NCBI RefSeq assembly: GCF_001245615.1
Contig: NZ_CWKH01000001.1
Coordinates: forward strand, 372,001-436,000
From: Mycolicibacterium neworleansense
Lineage (GTDB): Bacteria; Actinomycetota; Actinomycetes; Mycobacteriales; Mycobacteriaceae
Direction: 5' to 3'
Length of the DNA: 64,000 nt
The notes under the pieces were generated by a model. The model was not told the origin of the DNA. It saw only the letters and a list, made by a program, of their open reading frames with translations, and did not search any database. This document shows positions 10,301-19,376 of this stretch, piece by piece. A program made the position numbers and the translations under genes. Within the stretch, counting starts at the first letter, position 1. Each line of letters starts with the position of its first letter.

Positions 10301-10333
10301 GCCAGGCCCGCGGGGCCGCCCAGCCACGAGTAG
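7304..10333 (+). CDS. rne: Ribonuclease E/G
   Basis: A 1009-residue endoribonuclease acting in mRNA decay and rRNA processing. A long low-complexity N-terminal extension (about residues 1-360) alternates acidic (DEDDDDEDDTDADTDTD) and arginine-rich (RRRRGRRGRGRGRG) blocks. The catalytic core follows: an S1 RNA-binding domain around 370-470, the metal-binding aspartates in DVNTG (D673) and DFIDM (D717/D720), and the zinc-link CTHC at 775-778. The C-terminal tail from about 855 is again extremely acidic. The mycobacterial layout has the core in the middle rather than at the N-terminus, as seen here. Start: GTG with GAGGAGA upstream. Confidence 0.96.
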   Translation: MAEDAQNDDLSIQTPQQEGLPERLRVHSLARVLGTTSRRVLDALAEFDGRQRSAHSTIDKVDAERVRDALALDSTEPAPVDQAEPVQVEAVSVTVSESVTPADAAEAPAESAEADATQADPVLVGDEPESRLILETANIPTAREAHTERADYLPLFVAPQPVSFVPVHVDEDDDDEDDTDADTDTDADAETDDEQADRPAARRRRRGRRGRGRGRGEQSDDNGPESGSDSDTDTVDDQGESDQDSDDESDESDEGTDEDSAGSDGSNRRRRRRRRRKSGAGDNDDAGSPDDPPNTVVHERAPRSERSGKGSDDSEIQGISGSTRLEAKRQRRRDGRDAGRRRPPILSEAEFLARREAVERTMIVRDKVRTEPPHEGARYTQIAVLEDGVVVEHFVTSAASASLVGNIYLGIVQNVLPSMEAAFVDIGRGRNGVLYAGEVNWEAAGLGGSNRKIEQALKPGDYVVVQVSKDPVGHKGARLTTQVSLAGRYLVYVPGASSTGISRKLPDTERQRLKEILKEVVPADAGVIIRTASEGVKEEDIRSDVERLQQRWTEIEAKAAEVTAKKAGAAVALYEEPDVLVKVIRDLFNEDFSGLIVSGDEAWDTINSYVNTVAPDLVGRLTKYEPAGGAEAPDVFAVHRIDEQLAKAMDRKVWLPSGGTLVIDRTEAMTVVDVNTGKFTGAGGNLEQTVTRNNLEAAEEIVRQLRLRDIGGIVVIDFIDMVLESNRDLVLRRLTEALGRDRTRHQVSEVTSLGLVQLTRKRLGTGLVEAFSTTCTHCAGRGIVLHGDPVDTASSSNTGRKTESSGGGRRSKRGKKGNARPEPEEVPVVKVPDHPAGEHPMFKAMAAANGRHHDEESLDEDTAGEAVDGEEQTTPELVDVTDESTDGEFDAQDTDEVAESDEDLDAEDVDEETDDESDEDDSDDDIDFDDELGDEDEDDDLDDIDEDEDDESDDDESDEDEDDEDDEEPDEPEEDVYQAPEPVVVATPPSRGRTRRRAAARPAGPPSHE

Positions 10334-10353
10334 AGGGCGGTTTGACCCTCTAC
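10330..10353 (+). terminator. Hairpin containing the rne stop codon
   Basis: GTAGAGGG (10330-10337) and CCCTCTAC (10346-10353) form a perfect 8-bp stem around an eight-base loop. The left arm includes the TAG stop of rne. It is the first of two tandem hairpins behind the gene. Confidence 0.5.
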
Positions 10354-10356
10354 CCG

Positions 10357-10378
10357 CTGGTCAAGTACCCTTGACCAG
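10357..10378 (+). terminator. Second hairpin after rne, followed by a short T-rich tail
   Basis: CTGGTCAAG (10357-10365) and CTTGACCAG (10370-10378) form a perfect 9-bp stem with loop TACC, followed by ttgtct. This is a good intrinsic terminator for rne. The right arm also supplies the TTGACC that looks like the -35 box of the rplU promoter, so the hairpin and the promoter share bases. Confidence 0.6.
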
Positions 10379-10400
10379 TTGTCTCCAGAGCCTGTAGCAG
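10371..10400 (+). promoter_or_regulatory. Candidate rplU-rpmA promoter
   Basis: TTGACC at 10371-10376 and TAGCAG at 10395-10400 are 18 bases apart, with TG just before the -10. This would give a leader of about 90 bases before rplU. The -10 lacks the usual final T, so the call is moderate. Confidence 0.4.
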
Positions 10401-10497
10401 TCACAGGCCGGTGACGGCGGGGCATCCCGCCACCAAGACCCGCGCACGCACCGACCGGTAGCGCGCGCCCGCAGAGAGCAGCAGAGCAGAGGACACG

Positions 10498-10809
10498 ATG
10501 GCGACATACGCAATCGTCAAGACCGGCGGCAAGCAGTACAAGGTTGCCGCTGGTGACGTGGTGAAGGTTGAGAAGCTCGACGCCGAGCCCGGCGCGTCGG
10601 TGTCGCTGCCCGTGGCCCTCGTGGTCGACGGCGCCAAGGTCACCAGCAAGGCCGATGACCTGGCCAAGGTCGCCGTGACCGGCGAGGTGCTGGAGCACAC
10701 CAAGGGTCCCAAGATCCGTATCCACAAGTTCAAGAACAAGACCGGCTACCACAAGCGCCAGGGGCACCGTCAGCAGCTGACCGTGCTCAAGGTCACCGGC
10801 ATCAAGTAA
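10498..10809 (+). CDS. rplU: 50S ribosomal protein L21
   Basis: A 103-residue ribosomal protein of the large subunit. The start [20 protein letters not shown] and the C-terminal [20 protein letters not shown] are the L21 signatures; the length is normal. rpmA (L27) follows 15 bases downstream, the usual bacterial pair, with GTPase gene obgE next. GAGGACACG before the ATG serves as ribosome-binding region. Confidence 0.98.
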   Translation: MATYAIVKTGGKQYKVAAGDVVKVEKLDAEPGASVSLPVALVVDGAKVTSKADDLAKVAVTGEVLEHTKGPKIRIHKFKNKTGYHKRQGHRQQLTVLKVTGIK

Positions 10810-10824
10810 CGAGGGAGCGAACCA

Positions 10825-11091
10825 ATGGCACACAAGAAGGGCGCTTCCAGCTCTCGCAACGGTCGTGAATCCGCAGCACAGCGGCTCGGCGTCAAGCGGT
10901 TCGGTGGTCAGGTCGTCAAGGCCGGCGAGATCCTCGTCCGCCAGCGCGGCACCCACTTCCACCCCGGCGTCAACGTCGGCCGTGGCGGCGACGACACCCT
11001 GTTCGCGCTGGCTCCCGGCTCGGTGGAGTTCGGTTCCAAGCGCGGCCGCAAGCACGTGAACATCGTTCCCGTGCCGCGCCCGGAGGCCTGA
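10825..11091 (+). CDS. rpmA: 50S ribosomal protein L27
   Basis: An 88-residue large-subunit protein whose N-terminal tail reaches toward the peptidyl-transferase centre. The start [16 protein letters not shown] and the segment [24 protein letters not shown] are characteristic. As in other actinobacteria, the glycine/serine-rich tail begins directly after the start Met, with no removable extension of the Firmicutes type. Co-transcribed with rplU; the ATG is preceded by GAGGGAG. Confidence 0.98.
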   Translation: MAHKKGASSSRNGRESAAQRLGVKRFGGQVVKAGEILVRQRGTHFHPGVNVGRGGDDTLFALAPGSVEFGSKRGRKHVNIVPVPRPEA

Positions 11092-11109
11092 GACTTCGAG
11101 GATTCTCCG

Positions 11110-11165
11110 CGAATGTGAAGCAGCTGCGAGTTCTCGATAGGACTATCGCAATAGCTTCACATTCG
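11110..11165 (+). promoter_or_regulatory. Nested inverted repeats between rpmA and obgE
   Basis: An 11-base arm (11110-11120, CGAATGTGAAG) is perfectly complementary to 11155-11165 (CTTCACATTCG). The enclosed bases contain further short palindromes, GCGA/TCGC (11126-11129 and 11146-11149), CGAG/CTCG and CGATAG/CTATCG. The right outer arm ends only three bases before GGAGAGG, the ribosome-binding site of obgE. It may end rplU-rpmA transcription or control obgE; there is no T-tract. Confidence 0.6.
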
Positions 11166-11181
11166 ACGGAGAGGATGTCCG

Positions 11182-12630
11182 ATGCCCCGGTTTGTCGACC
11201 GCGTCGTCATCCATGCGAGTGCAGGGAACGGCGGCCACGGCTGTGCGTCGGTGCACCGCGAGAAATTCAAACCCCTCGGCGGCCCTGACGGCGGCAATGG
11301 TGGTCGCGGCGGCAGCATCGTGCTCGTCGTGGATCCTCAGGTACACACCCTGCTGGACTTCCACTTTCATCCCCATGTGGTCGCACCCTCGGGTAAGCAG
11401 GGTGCGGGCAGTAACCGTGACGGCGCTGCCGGCGACGATCTGATCGTGCGCGTGCCGGACGGCACGGTGGTGCTCGACGAGAACGGCCGGATGCTGGCCG
11501 ACATGGTCGGTGCAGGCACCCGGTTCGAAGCCGCACAAGGCGGCCGTGGTGGTCTCGGTAACGCGGCGCTGGCCTCGCGGGCCCGTAAGGCTCCGGGCTT
11601 CGCCCTGCTCGGTGAGAAGGGGCAGTCCCGGGATCTCACCCTGGAACTCAAGACCGTCGCCGACGTCGGCCTGATCGGTTTTCCCTCGGCCGGCAAATCC
11701 TCTCTGGTGTCGACCATCTCGGCGGCCAAGCCCAAGATCGCCGACTATCCGTTCACCACGCTGGTACCCAACCTGGGTGTGGTGTCGGCCGGTGACAACA
11801 CGTTCACTGTGGCCGACGTTCCCGGCCTGATTCCGGGAGCGTCCGAAGGCCGGGGTCTGGGCCTGGAATTCCTCCGGCACCTTGAGCGCTGCGCGGTGCT
11901 CGTGCATGTCGTGGACTGCGCCACCATGGAACCCGGGCGTGACCCGATCTCCGATATCGAGGCGCTGGAAGCCGAACTCGCCGCCTATTCCCCGACGCTG
12001 CAAGGTGATTCCACCCTCGGCGATCTCGCGTCGCGGCCGCGTGCGGTGGTGCTCAACAAGATCGATGTTCCCGATGCCCGGGAGCTGGCCGACTTCGTGC
12101 GGGAAGAGGTCGCCGACCGGTTCGGCTGGCCGGTGTACGAGATCTCGACCGTCAGCCGTGATGGATTGCGCCCGTTGATCTTTGCGCTGTGGGAGATGGT
12201 GAAGGCCTATCGCGACGCGCAGCCCGCGGTGGTGCCCAGGCGTCCGGTGATCCGGCCGATCGCCGTCGACGAGAGCGGCTTCACGGTCGAGACCGACGGT
12301 TTCGGCGGGTTCATCGTGCGCGGTACCCGTCCCGAGCGCTGGATCGCACAGACCAACTTCGACAACGACGAAGCCGTCGGTTACCTCGGCGACCGGTTGG
12401 CGCGGTTGGGCGTCGAGGATGAGCTGTTCAAACTGGGCGCCAAGCCCGGGTGCGCCGTGACCATCGGCGACATGACCTTCGACTGGGAGCCGCAGACCCC
12501 GGCCGGTGTGGACATGCCGCTGACGGGTCGAGGCACCGACATCCGGCTCGAGCAGACCGACCGGATCGGCGCCGCCGAACGCAAGGCTGCCCGACGGGAG
12601 CGCCGCCAGCCCGGCAGTGAGGACGCGTGA
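11182..12630 (+). CDS. obgE: Obg-family GTPase (CgtA)
   Basis: A 482-residue GTPase that binds the 50S subunit and couples ribosome assembly to growth state. Domains in order: glycine-rich Obg fold ([28 protein letters not shown]) to about residue 160; G domain with G1 GFPSAGKSS at 166-174, G3 DVPGLIPGA and G4 NKID; then the OCT domain ([15 protein letters not shown]) from about 360, and a short charged tail. Its position after rplU-rpmA is the conserved bacterial arrangement. proB overlaps its stop by four bases (GTGA). Confidence 0.97.
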   Translation: MPRFVDRVVIHASAGNGGHGCASVHREKFKPLGGPDGGNGGRGGSIVLVVDPQVHTLLDFHFHPHVVAPSGKQGAGSNRDGAAGDDLIVRVPDGTVVLDENGRMLADMVGAGTRFEAAQGGRGGLGNAALASRARKAPGFALLGEKGQSRDLTLELKTVADVGLIGFPSAGKSSLVSTISAAKPKIADYPFTTLVPNLGVVSAGDNTFTVADVPGLIPGASEGRGLGLEFLRHLERCAVLVHVVDCATMEPGRDPISDIEALEAELAAYSPTLQGDSTLGDLASRPRAVVLNKIDVPDARELADFVREEVADRFGWPVYEISTVSRDGLRPLIFALWEMVKAYRDAQPAVVPRRPVIRPIAVDESGFTVETDGFGGFIVRGTRPERWIAQTNFDNDEAVGYLGDRLARLGVEDELFKLGAKPGCAVTIGDMTFDWEPQTPAGVDMPLTGRGTDIRLEQTDRIGAAERKAARRERRQPGSEDA

Positions 12631-13727
12631 GCGTTCATCGCGAGGCGATTCGGACCGCACGCAGCGTAGTCGTCAAGATCGGCACCACGGCGCTCACCAC
12701 TCCGGCCGGTGTCTTCGACGCCCGCCGGCTCGCGGTCCTGGTCGAGGCCATCGAGGGCCGGATGAAGGCCGGCTCCGATCTGGTGATCGTGTCCTCCGGT
12801 GCCATCGCGGCCGGAATCGAGCCGCTCGGACTCTCCAAGCGCCCAACGGATCTGGCCACCAAGCAGGCGGCGGCCAGCGTCGGCCAGGTGGCCCTGGTCA
12901 ACGCGTGGAGTTCGGCGTTCGCCGTATACAGCCGCACGGTCGGCCAGGTGCTGCTGACCGCCCACGACATCGCGATGCGGGTGCAGCACAACAACGCACA
13001 GCGCACCTTGGACCGGTTGCGCGCCCTGCATGCGGTGGCGATCGTCAACGAGAACGACACCGTGGCCACCAACGAGATCAGGTTCGGCGACAACGACCGC
13101 CTCTCCGCTCTGGTGGCCCAACTGGTCGGTGCCGATGCGCTGATCCTGCTGTCCGACATCGACGGCCTGTACGACTCCGATCCACGAAAAGGCAACGCCC
13201 GCTTCATCCCTGAGGTCGCCGCGCAAGGCGATCTGGACGGGGTGGTGGCCGGCGGAGGCAGCAACCTGGGTACTGGCGGCATGGCCTCGAAGCTGTCGTC
13301 GGCCTTGCTGGCCGCCGATGCCGGGGTGCCGGTGCTGCTGGCCGCCGCGGCCGATGCCGGTGCGGCCCTGAGCGATGCGTCGGTGGGCACCGTCTTCGCG
13401 CCGCGGCCCGAGCGGATGTCGGCGCGGCGGTTCTGGGTTCGCCATGCCGCGGAGTCGCACGGGGCATTGACCCTCGACGACGGCGCGGTGCGCGCGGTGG
13501 TCAAACAGCGCCGTTCGCTGCTGCCGGCCGGGATCACCGAGGTCAGCGGGCGATTCCACGGCGGTGACGTGGTGGATCTGCGGGGGCTTGACGGGCAGAC
13601 CGTGGCGCGTGGCGTGGTGGCCTACGAGGCGACGGAGCTGGCGGCGATCATCGGCCGCTCGACGCCGGATCTGCCGGCCGAGCTGCGCCGGCCCGCGGTG
13701 CACGCCGACGATCTGGTCGCCACCTAG
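12627..13727 (+). CDS. proB: Glutamate 5-kinase
   Basis: A 366-residue enzyme catalysing the first step of proline synthesis, ATP-dependent phosphorylation of glutamate; its product is used by ProA (encoded at 23819). The amino-acid-kinase domain carries [11 protein letters not shown] near residue 14, [16 protein letters not shown] and [17 protein letters not shown]; a PUA domain ([20 protein letters not shown]) forms the C-terminus from about residue 275. Translation start GTG overlaps the obgE stop, implying coupling. proB and proA lie 10 kb apart here with other genes between them, the usual mycobacterial separation. Confidence 0.96.
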   Translation: MSVHREAIRTARSVVVKIGTTALTTPAGVFDARRLAVLVEAIEGRMKAGSDLVIVSSGAIAAGIEPLGLSKRPTDLATKQAAASVGQVALVNAWSSAFAVYSRTVGQVLLTAHDIAMRVQHNNAQRTLDRLRALHAVAIVNENDTVATNEIRFGDNDRLSALVAQLVGADALILLSDIDGLYDSDPRKGNARFIPEVAAQGDLDGVVAGGGSNLGTGGMASKLSSALLAADAGVPVLLAAAADAGAALSDASVGTVFAPRPERMSARRFWVRHAAESHGALTLDDGAVRAVVKQRRSLLPAGITEVSGRFHGGDVVDLRGLDGQTVARGVVAYEATELAAIIGRSTPDLPAELRRPAVHADDLVAT

Positions 13728-13728
13728 C

Positions 13729-13777
13729 GATTTGTGCACCTCCGGTAACGCTGACCGTTCCGGGCGGTGCACAAATC
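13729..13777. terminator. Bidirectional terminator between proB and the TetR gene
   Basis: GATTTGTGCACC (13729-13740) is perfectly complementary to GGTGCACAAATC (13766-13777). The inner bases continue the stem as CCGG-AACG against CGTT-CCGG with one bulge. It lies between two convergent genes, immediately after the proB stop and overlapping the stop of the tetR-type gene, so it can serve both. Confidence 0.8.
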
Positions 13778-14411
13778 ACAGGTGCGGGGACTCCAGATAC
13801 AGCGCACCCCAGATTATTTGCGTGAGGGTGTCGGCCAGTTCGGCGTCGTAGGAGTTCGGGTGTGACGGCAGGTTCTGATGGCAGGTCCGTTCCACCATCC
13901 AGGTCAGGGTGCTGGCGGTGACGTCGGCCGGAAGTTGCGTGCGGATCGAACCGTCGGCCTGCCCCTGCTCGATCACGCGGGTGAGCTGATCGCCGATCCC
14001 GGTCAACAGCTCGCGGTAGGTCTGCCCGACGAGTGGGTCGTAGCCCGACATCTCGTTGAGCGCGATCAATACCGGTTGGTGGCGCCGATAGCTGGCGATG
14101 ATGCCTGCCATGGCCGCACGGACGTCGTCCGGGTCGCGCCGCCCCGAGACACTCCACCACCGCTCGGCGGCCTGGGTCAGATCGCCGAACACCTGGCTGG
14201 CCAGCCGGCGCAGCAGATGCCCCTTGTCCTCGAAGTAGATGTAGAAGCTGGCCCGCGAGATCCCGGCCTCGGTGGCCAGTCTGTCGACGCTGAGCTCGGT
14301 GAAGCTGGTGCCGTCGGCCATCAACCGGTCGGTGGCATCGAGTAGCTGCCGTTCGATCCGCTCGCGCCGTTCCTCCCGGTTGGCCTGCGGTTTTCGCGTT
14401 ACCGATGGCAT
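13776..14411 (-). CDS. TetR/AcrR family transcriptional regulator
   Basis: A 211-residue one-component repressor. The N-terminal helix-turn-helix runs through LLDATDRLMADGTSFTELSV and DRLATEAGISRASFYIYFEDKGHLL (about residues 22-62); the rest is the all-helical ligand domain. ATG at 14411 is chosen because a -10 box (TACGCT on this strand, 14418-14423) lies six bases before it, so a GTG two codons upstream would overlap the promoter edge. It is divergent from the P450 gene with a perfect palindrome between them, which makes the P450 the likely target. Inducer unknown. Confidence 0.92.
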   Translation of the reverse strand: MPSVTRKPQANREERRERIERQLLDATDRLMADGTSFTELSVDRLATEAGISRASFYIYFEDKGHLLRRLASQVFGDLTQAAERWWSVSGRRDPDDVRAAMAGIIASYRRHQPVLIALNEMSGYDPLVGQTYRELLTGIGDQLTRVIEQGQADGSIRTQLPADVTASTLTWMVERTCHQNLPSHPNSYDAELADTLTQIIWGALYLESPHL

Positions 14412-14417
14412 GGGCAC

Positions 14418-14423
14418 AGCGTA
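14418..14423 (-). promoter_or_regulatory. Predicted -10 box of the TetR gene (leaderless)
   Basis: On the minus strand TACGCT is followed by six bases and then the ATG at 14411, which would place the transcription start at the start codon. Confidence 0.45.
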
Positions 14424-14444
14424 TCGGCTTTCCTCACACCTTGA

Positions 14445-14461
14445 CTAGACATAGTGTCTAG
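14445..14461. promoter_or_regulatory. Palindromic operator between TetR and P450 genes
   Basis: CTAGACA-TAG-TGTCTAG is a perfect 7+3+7 palindrome of the size TetR dimers bind. It overlaps the -35/-10 spacer of the P450 promoter (TTGACT 14441-14446, TATCGT 14465-14470), so binding would block that promoter. Confidence 0.7.
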
Positions 14462-14464
14462 ACT

Positions 14465-14477
14465 TATCGTCACCCAC
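14465..14477 (+). promoter_or_regulatory. P450 promoter -10 box (leaderless start)
   Basis: TATCGT (14465-14470) is 18 bases from TTGACT (14441-14446) and seven bases before the ATG at 14478. The mRNA is predicted to start at the ATG. Confidence 0.5.
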
Positions 14478-15755
14478 ATGACTGTGTCGCCCATCACATC
14501 CGCCACTTCCTACGTGCGCCCGTACGACCCGATCGATCTCTCGTCCCGGGTGTTCTGGGCCACCACGGCCGCCGATCGCGAGGTCTCTTTCGCCGAGCTG
14601 CGTGCCTCCCGGCCTGTCAGTTGGCATCCACCGGTCGAGGACGCGCTCATGCCCGATCCCGACGATCGCGGGTTCTGGGCGGTCACCCGGCACGCCGACA
14701 TCGTGACGGTCAGCCGTGACAGCGAGACCTATCTGTCGGGCAAAGGGGTGCTGTTCGAGTCCATTCCGGAAGAGCTGCTGGAGGCCTCACAGTCGTTCCT
14801 GGCGATGGACGCGCCCCGGCACACGCTGATCCGCAAACTGGTCCACGCGGCGTTCACGCCCCGCCAGGTCGCCCGCATCGAAACCTCGATCAAGGAGAAC
14901 GCCCGCGATATCGTGGCCGAGCTCAAAGAGGTCGGTAGCGGGGTGGACTTCGTCGACCAGTGCGCCAAGGAACTTCCGATCCGCACGTTGTCGGACATGG
15001 TGGGAATCCCCGAATCCGAACGCCAGCGGGTGGCGCATGCCGCCGACGCGCTGGTGTCCTGGGCCGACCCGGTTTATCTGGCCGGGCGCAACCCGCTGGA
15101 GGTGCTGCTGCAGAACCAGATGTACCTGCATCAGGTGGCGAATGCGCTTGCCGCAGAACGCAGGCAGAGTCCCGGCAACGATCTGATCAGCGCGCTGGTG
15201 CACGCGGAGGTCGACGGGGACCGGCTCACCGACGCCGAGGTCGCGGCATTCTTCGTGCTGCTGGCGGTGGCGGGCAACGATACGACGCGCCAGACCACGA
15301 GCCATGCGCTCAAGGCGCTCACCGATCACCCCGACCAGCGGGCTTGGCTGCTGGCGGATTTCGACGACCGGATCGGCGGCGCGGTCGAAGAGTTCGTGCG
15401 TTGGGCGACGCCGGTGATGACGTTCCGGCGTACCGCGGCCGTCGACGTCGAACTCGGTGGGCAGCGGATCTCGGCGGGGGAGAAGGTGGTGATGTTCTAT
15501 TCCTCTGGTAACCGGGATGCCGAGGTGTTCGACCGGCCCGAGGTTCTCGACCTGAGCCGAAAGCCCAATCCGCACCTGGGATTCGGTGGCGGTGGCCGCC
15601 ATTTCTGCCTGGGCGCGCATGTCGCCCGGACGCAGTTGCGCGCGATCTTCGGCGAGCTGCTGCATCAGTTGCCCGATATCGCCGCGGGGGAGCCGGCCTA
15701 TCTGGAGGGCAACTTCGTGCACGCTATCCGGTCGATGCCGTGCACGTTCTCCTGA
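14478..15755 (+). CDS. Cytochrome P450
   Basis: A 425-residue soluble heme monooxygenase. The I-helix oxygen-activation motif AGNDTT is at about 265-270, the K-helix ExxR is EEFVR, and the heme loop FGGGGRHFCLG places the iron-ligating cysteine at 377. No membrane anchor is present, as usual for bacterial P450s that accept electrons from a ferredoxin; no ferredoxin gene is adjacent. The ATG at 14478 is preferred to a GTG at 14454 because the latter lies inside the operator and promoter. Substrate not inferable, although many mycobacterial P450s of this kind act on lipids or sterols. Its 3' end overlaps the convergent sirtuin gene by 32 bases. Confidence 0.94.
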   Translation: MTVSPITSATSYVRPYDPIDLSSRVFWATTAADREVSFAELRASRPVSWHPPVEDALMPDPDDRGFWAVTRHADIVTVSRDSETYLSGKGVLFESIPEELLEASQSFLAMDAPRHTLIRKLVHAAFTPRQVARIETSIKENARDIVAELKEVGSGVDFVDQCAKELPIRTLSDMVGIPESERQRVAHAADALVSWADPVYLAGRNPLEVLLQNQMYLHQVANALAAERRQSPGNDLISALVHAEVDGDRLTDAEVAAFFVLLAVAGNDTTRQTTSHALKALTDHPDQRAWLLADFDDRIGGAVEEFVRWATPVMTFRRTAAVDVELGGQRISAGEKVVMFYSSGNRDAEVFDRPEVLDLSRKPNPHLGFGGGGRHFCLGAHVARTQLRAIFGELLHQLPDIAAGEPAYLEGNFVHAIRSMPCTFS

Positions 15756-16566
15756 GCTCACCGGCCAACAGCGTCAACATTTCCGAACAGCCCGCCTCGA
15801 CCTTCACCGTGGCCAGATCGTCACCGCGGGTGGGTCCGCGGTTGATGATCGCCACCGGGATTTCGTGTGCGGCCGCGTGCCGGACGAATCGGTAACCCGA
15901 GTACACGGTCAGGGAGGACCCGGCCACCAAGAGTGCCTCGCCATCGTCCACCATCGAGTACGCCTGTTCGACACGGGCTTTGGGGACACTCTCGCCGAAG
16001 TAGACGATGTCGGGTTTGAGCATGCCCGCACAGGCCGGGCAGTCCACGACGGTGAACGAATCGGTTTCGCGGACCACTGCGTCGGCGTCGGGTGCCACCG
16101 CGATCCCGCCGACCGCCTCGGCGCGTTCGATGAAGCCGGGATTGGCCGCTTCCAACAGCGCGGCCAACTCGTCGCGGCCCATCGTCGCGCCGCAGTCCAG
16201 GCAGATCACCTGCGCGTACGTGCCATGCAGGTTGACCACCGACCGGCTGCCGGCCTTGCTGTGCAGTAGATCGACGTTCTGGGTGATCAGCCCGTTCACC
16301 ACGCCGGTGGCTTCGAGTGCGGCCAGGGCCCGGTGTCCGGCGTTGGGCAGCGTGTTGTCCATGTGGCGCCAGCCGACGTGGTTGCGAGCCCAGTACCGCT
16401 GCCGGAACACCGGATCGGAGGTGAACTGCCGGATCGTCATCGGATTGCTCGGCGGGGAATCCGGGCCACGGTAATCGGGGATGCCGGAATCGGTCGACAT
16501 TCCCGCGCCGGTCAACACCGCCACGCGGCGTCCCTGCAGCAGGGCGACGAGTTCGGGGGCATCCAC
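15724..16566 (-). CDS. Sir2-family NAD-dependent protein deacylase (class II, SIRT4-like)
   Basis: A 280-residue sirtuin that removes acyl groups from protein lysines while consuming NAD+. The NAD-binding motif GAGMSTDSGIPDYRG is near residue 20, TQNVDLLHSKAG gives the class II signature, the catalytic histidine is in NLHGTYAQV, and a zinc site is formed by CLDC and CPAC. The GTG at 16566 places the NAD motif at the usual distance from the N-terminus. The isochorismatase-like gene ends 22 bases upstream on the same strand, so the two are probably one transcript. Its 3' end overlaps the P450 gene on the opposite strand. Confidence 0.92.
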   Translation of the reverse strand: MDAPELVALLQGRRVAVLTGAGMSTDSGIPDYRGPDSPPSNPMTIRQFTSDPVFRQRYWARNHVGWRHMDNTLPNAGHRALAALEATGVVNGLITQNVDLLHSKAGSRSVVNLHGTYAQVICLDCGATMGRDELAALLEAANPGFIERAEAVGGIAVAPDADAVVRETDSFTVVDCPACAGMLKPDIVYFGESVPKARVEQAYSMVDDGEALLVAGSSLTVYSGYRFVRHAAAHEIPVAIINRGPTRGDDLATVKVEAGCSEMLTLLAGELRRTCTASTG

Positions 16567-16588
16567 CCTCGCCAGGATAGGCCGCCGG

Positions 16589-17128
<540 letters not shown>

Positions 17129-17185
17129 GCCTCATTTGGTACCCAGTGGCCCGATCTTGACACTTTTCGGGTGACAATGGGCGCG

Positions 17186-19228
17186 ATGGACTTCTACAGC
17201 GCCTATCACCACGGTTTCGCGCGGGTTGCCGCCTGCACCCACCACACGGCGTTGGCGGATCCGCCGGCGAACGCCGAATCGGTGCTCCGGTTGGCGCAGG
17301 CCTGCCACGACGACGGCGTGGCCGTCGCTGTTTTTCCCGAGCTGACCTTGTCTGGCTACTCGATCGACGACATCCTGATGCAGGATGCCCTGCTGGAGTC
17401 GGTGGAAGAGGCGCTCATCGAAATCGTCGCGGCCTCGGTGGTGTTGACGCCGGTGCTCGTGGTCGGTGCACCGCTGCGGTACCGGCATCGGATCTACAAC
17501 GCCGCGGTCGTCATCCACCGTGGCGCCGTGCTCGGGGTGGCTCCCAAGTCCTATCTACCGACCTACCGGGAGTTCTACGAGCGCAGGCAGATGGCCACCG
17601 GCGCCGACGTGCGCGGCACCATTCGGGTGGCCGGTGCCGAGGTGCCGTTCGGGCCGGACCTGCTGTTCGTGGCGTCCGACCTTCCCGGGCTGGTTCTGCA
17701 TGTCGAGATCTGCGAGGACATGTTCGTGCCGGTGCCCCCCAGTGCGCAGGCCGCGCTGGCGGGCGCGACGGTGCTGGCGAACCTCTCGGGCAGCCCGATC
17801 ACCGTGGGGCGCGCCGAAGACCGTGCGCTGCTGGCTCGCTCGGCTTCGTCGCGGTGCCTGGCCGCCTATGTGTACGCCGCGGCCGGCGAGGGGGAGTCGA
17901 CCACCGATCTGGCCTGGGACGGCCAGACGATGATCTGGGAGAACGGACTGCTGCTCGCCGAGAGTGAGCGCTTCCCGAGGGGTGAGCGACGCTCGGTGGC
18001 GGACGTGGACCTGGAGCTGCTGCGTTCCGAGCGACTGAGGATGGGCACGTTCGACGACAACGCCAGAAATCATGGCGCCCAGGTGGATTCGTTCCGCCGT
18101 ATCGAGTTCCAGCTCGACCCGCCGACGGGTGACATCGGGCTGCTGCGCGAGGTCGAACGGTTCCCGTTCGTGCCGGCGGATCCCGCACGCCTGCAACAGG
18201 ATTGCTATGAGGCGTACAACATCCAGGTTTCCGGCCTGGAGCAGCGGTTGCGCGCGCTGAAGTACCCCAAGGTGGTCATCGGGGTGTCCGGCGGCCTGGA
18301 TTCCACCCACGCCCTGATAGTGGCGGCACGGGCGATGGATCGGGAAAACCGGCCGCGCAGTGACATTCTCGCGTTCACGCTGCCCGGCTTCGCCACCGGC
18401 GACCGCACCAAGAACAACGCCATCCGGTTGAGCCAGGCGCTCGGCGTGACGTTCGAAGAGATCGACATCAAGAAGACCGCCGAGCTGATGCTGACCGAGA
18501 TGGAGCATCCGTTCGGCCGCGGTGAGAAGGTTTACGACGTCACGTTCGAGAACGTCCAGGCCGGCTTGCGCACCGACTACCTGTTCCGGCTGGCCAATCA
18601 GCGCGGCGGCATCGTGCTCGGCACCGGTGACCTGTCCGAGCTGGCGCTGGGCTGGTCGACATACGGGGTCGGCGACCAGATGTCGCATTACAACGTCAAC
18701 GGCGGAGTGCCGAAAACCCTGATCCAGCATCTGATCCGGTGGGTGATCTCGTCGGACCAGTTCGGTGGCGAGGTGAACGAGGTCCTCCAATCGGTGCTGG
18801 ACACCGAGATCACCCCGGAACTGGTGCCCACGGGCGAGGATGAGGAGATCCAGAGCAGCGAGGCCAAGGTCGGTCCGTATGCGCTGCAGGATTTTTCGTT
18901 GTTCCAGGTGCTGCGCTACGGATTCCGCCCGTCCAAGGTGGCCTTCCTGGCATGGCATGCCTGGCATGATGCGGCCCACGGTGACTGGCCGGCGGGATTC
19001 CCGGAGGACAAGCGCCCGGTGTATTCGCTCAAGGACATCCGGCACTGGCTGCAGGTGTTCGCCCAGCGGTTCTACTCGTTCTCTCAGTTCAAGCGTTCGG
19101 CGCTGCCGAACGGTCCCAAGGTGTCGCACGGCGGCGCCTTGTCGCCGCGGGGAGATTGGCGGGCGCCGTCGGATATGTCAGCCCGGATCTGGCTCGACGA
19201 GATCGAGCGGAACGTCCCCGAACACTAG
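17186..19228 (+). CDS. nadE: Glutamine-dependent NAD+ synthetase
   Basis: A 680-residue two-domain enzyme that makes NAD+ from nicotinic acid adenine dinucleotide, using glutamine as ammonia source. The N-terminal nitrilase-type glutaminase has the triad Glu52 ([11 protein letters not shown]), Lys near 121 ([13 protein letters not shown]) and Cys176 (VEICEDMF). The C-terminal synthetase has the ATP-pyrophosphatase loop [11 protein letters not shown] near residue 366. Start ATG 17186 matches the M. tuberculosis N-terminus (MNFYSAY-like); an in-frame ATG nine bases upstream is an alternative. The partner enzyme NadD is encoded at 27482. Confidence 0.96.
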   Translation: MDFYSAYHHGFARVAACTHHTALADPPANAESVLRLAQACHDDGVAVAVFPELTLSGYSIDDILMQDALLESVEEALIEIVAASVVLTPVLVVGAPLRYRHRIYNAAVVIHRGAVLGVAPKSYLPTYREFYERRQMATGADVRGTIRVAGAEVPFGPDLLFVASDLPGLVLHVEICEDMFVPVPPSAQAALAGATVLANLSGSPITVGRAEDRALLARSASSRCLAAYVYAAAGEGESTTDLAWDGQTMIWENGLLLAESERFPRGERRSVADVDLELLRSERLRMGTFDDNARNHGAQVDSFRRIEFQLDPPTGDIGLLREVERFPFVPADPARLQQDCYEAYNIQVSGLEQRLRALKYPKVVIGVSGGLDSTHALIVAARAMDRENRPRSDILAFTLPGFATGDRTKNNAIRLSQALGVTFEEIDIKKTAELMLTEMEHPFGRGEKVYDVTFENVQAGLRTDYLFRLANQRGGIVLGTGDLSELALGWSTYGVGDQMSHYNVNGGVPKTLIQHLIRWVISSDQFGGEVNEVLQSVLDTEITPELVPTGEDEEIQSSEAKVGPYALQDFSLFQVLRYGFRPSKVAFLAWHAWHDAAHGDWPAGFPEDKRPVYSLKDIRHWLQVFAQRFYSFSQFKRSALPNGPKVSHGGALSPRGDWRAPSDMSARIWLDEIERNVPEH

Positions 19229-19260
19229 TTCCGCCCGCCTGCGTCCGGCCAAATGACCGG

Positions 19261-19300
19261 TTGACCCAATTGACGACGCAAAAAATTGACAAGCTAACCT
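19261..19300 (+). promoter_or_regulatory. Candidate promoter of the secreted hydrolase gene
   Basis: Three TTGAC elements occur within 31 bases (19261, 19270, 19286). TTGACG at 19270-19275 with TAACCT at 19295-19300 (19-base gap) is the best pairing. The resulting leader of about 70 bases carries AGGAGG (19366-19371), an unusually strong ribosome-binding site, before a TTG start. The precise promoter is uncertain. Confidence 0.35.
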
Positions 19301-19376
19301 TCTGCCTCACATCGCCGCGCTAATGTGCGGCAGGTCACAGTCCGGCCTGGGCCGGATGTCGGTCTAGGAGGTTGCG

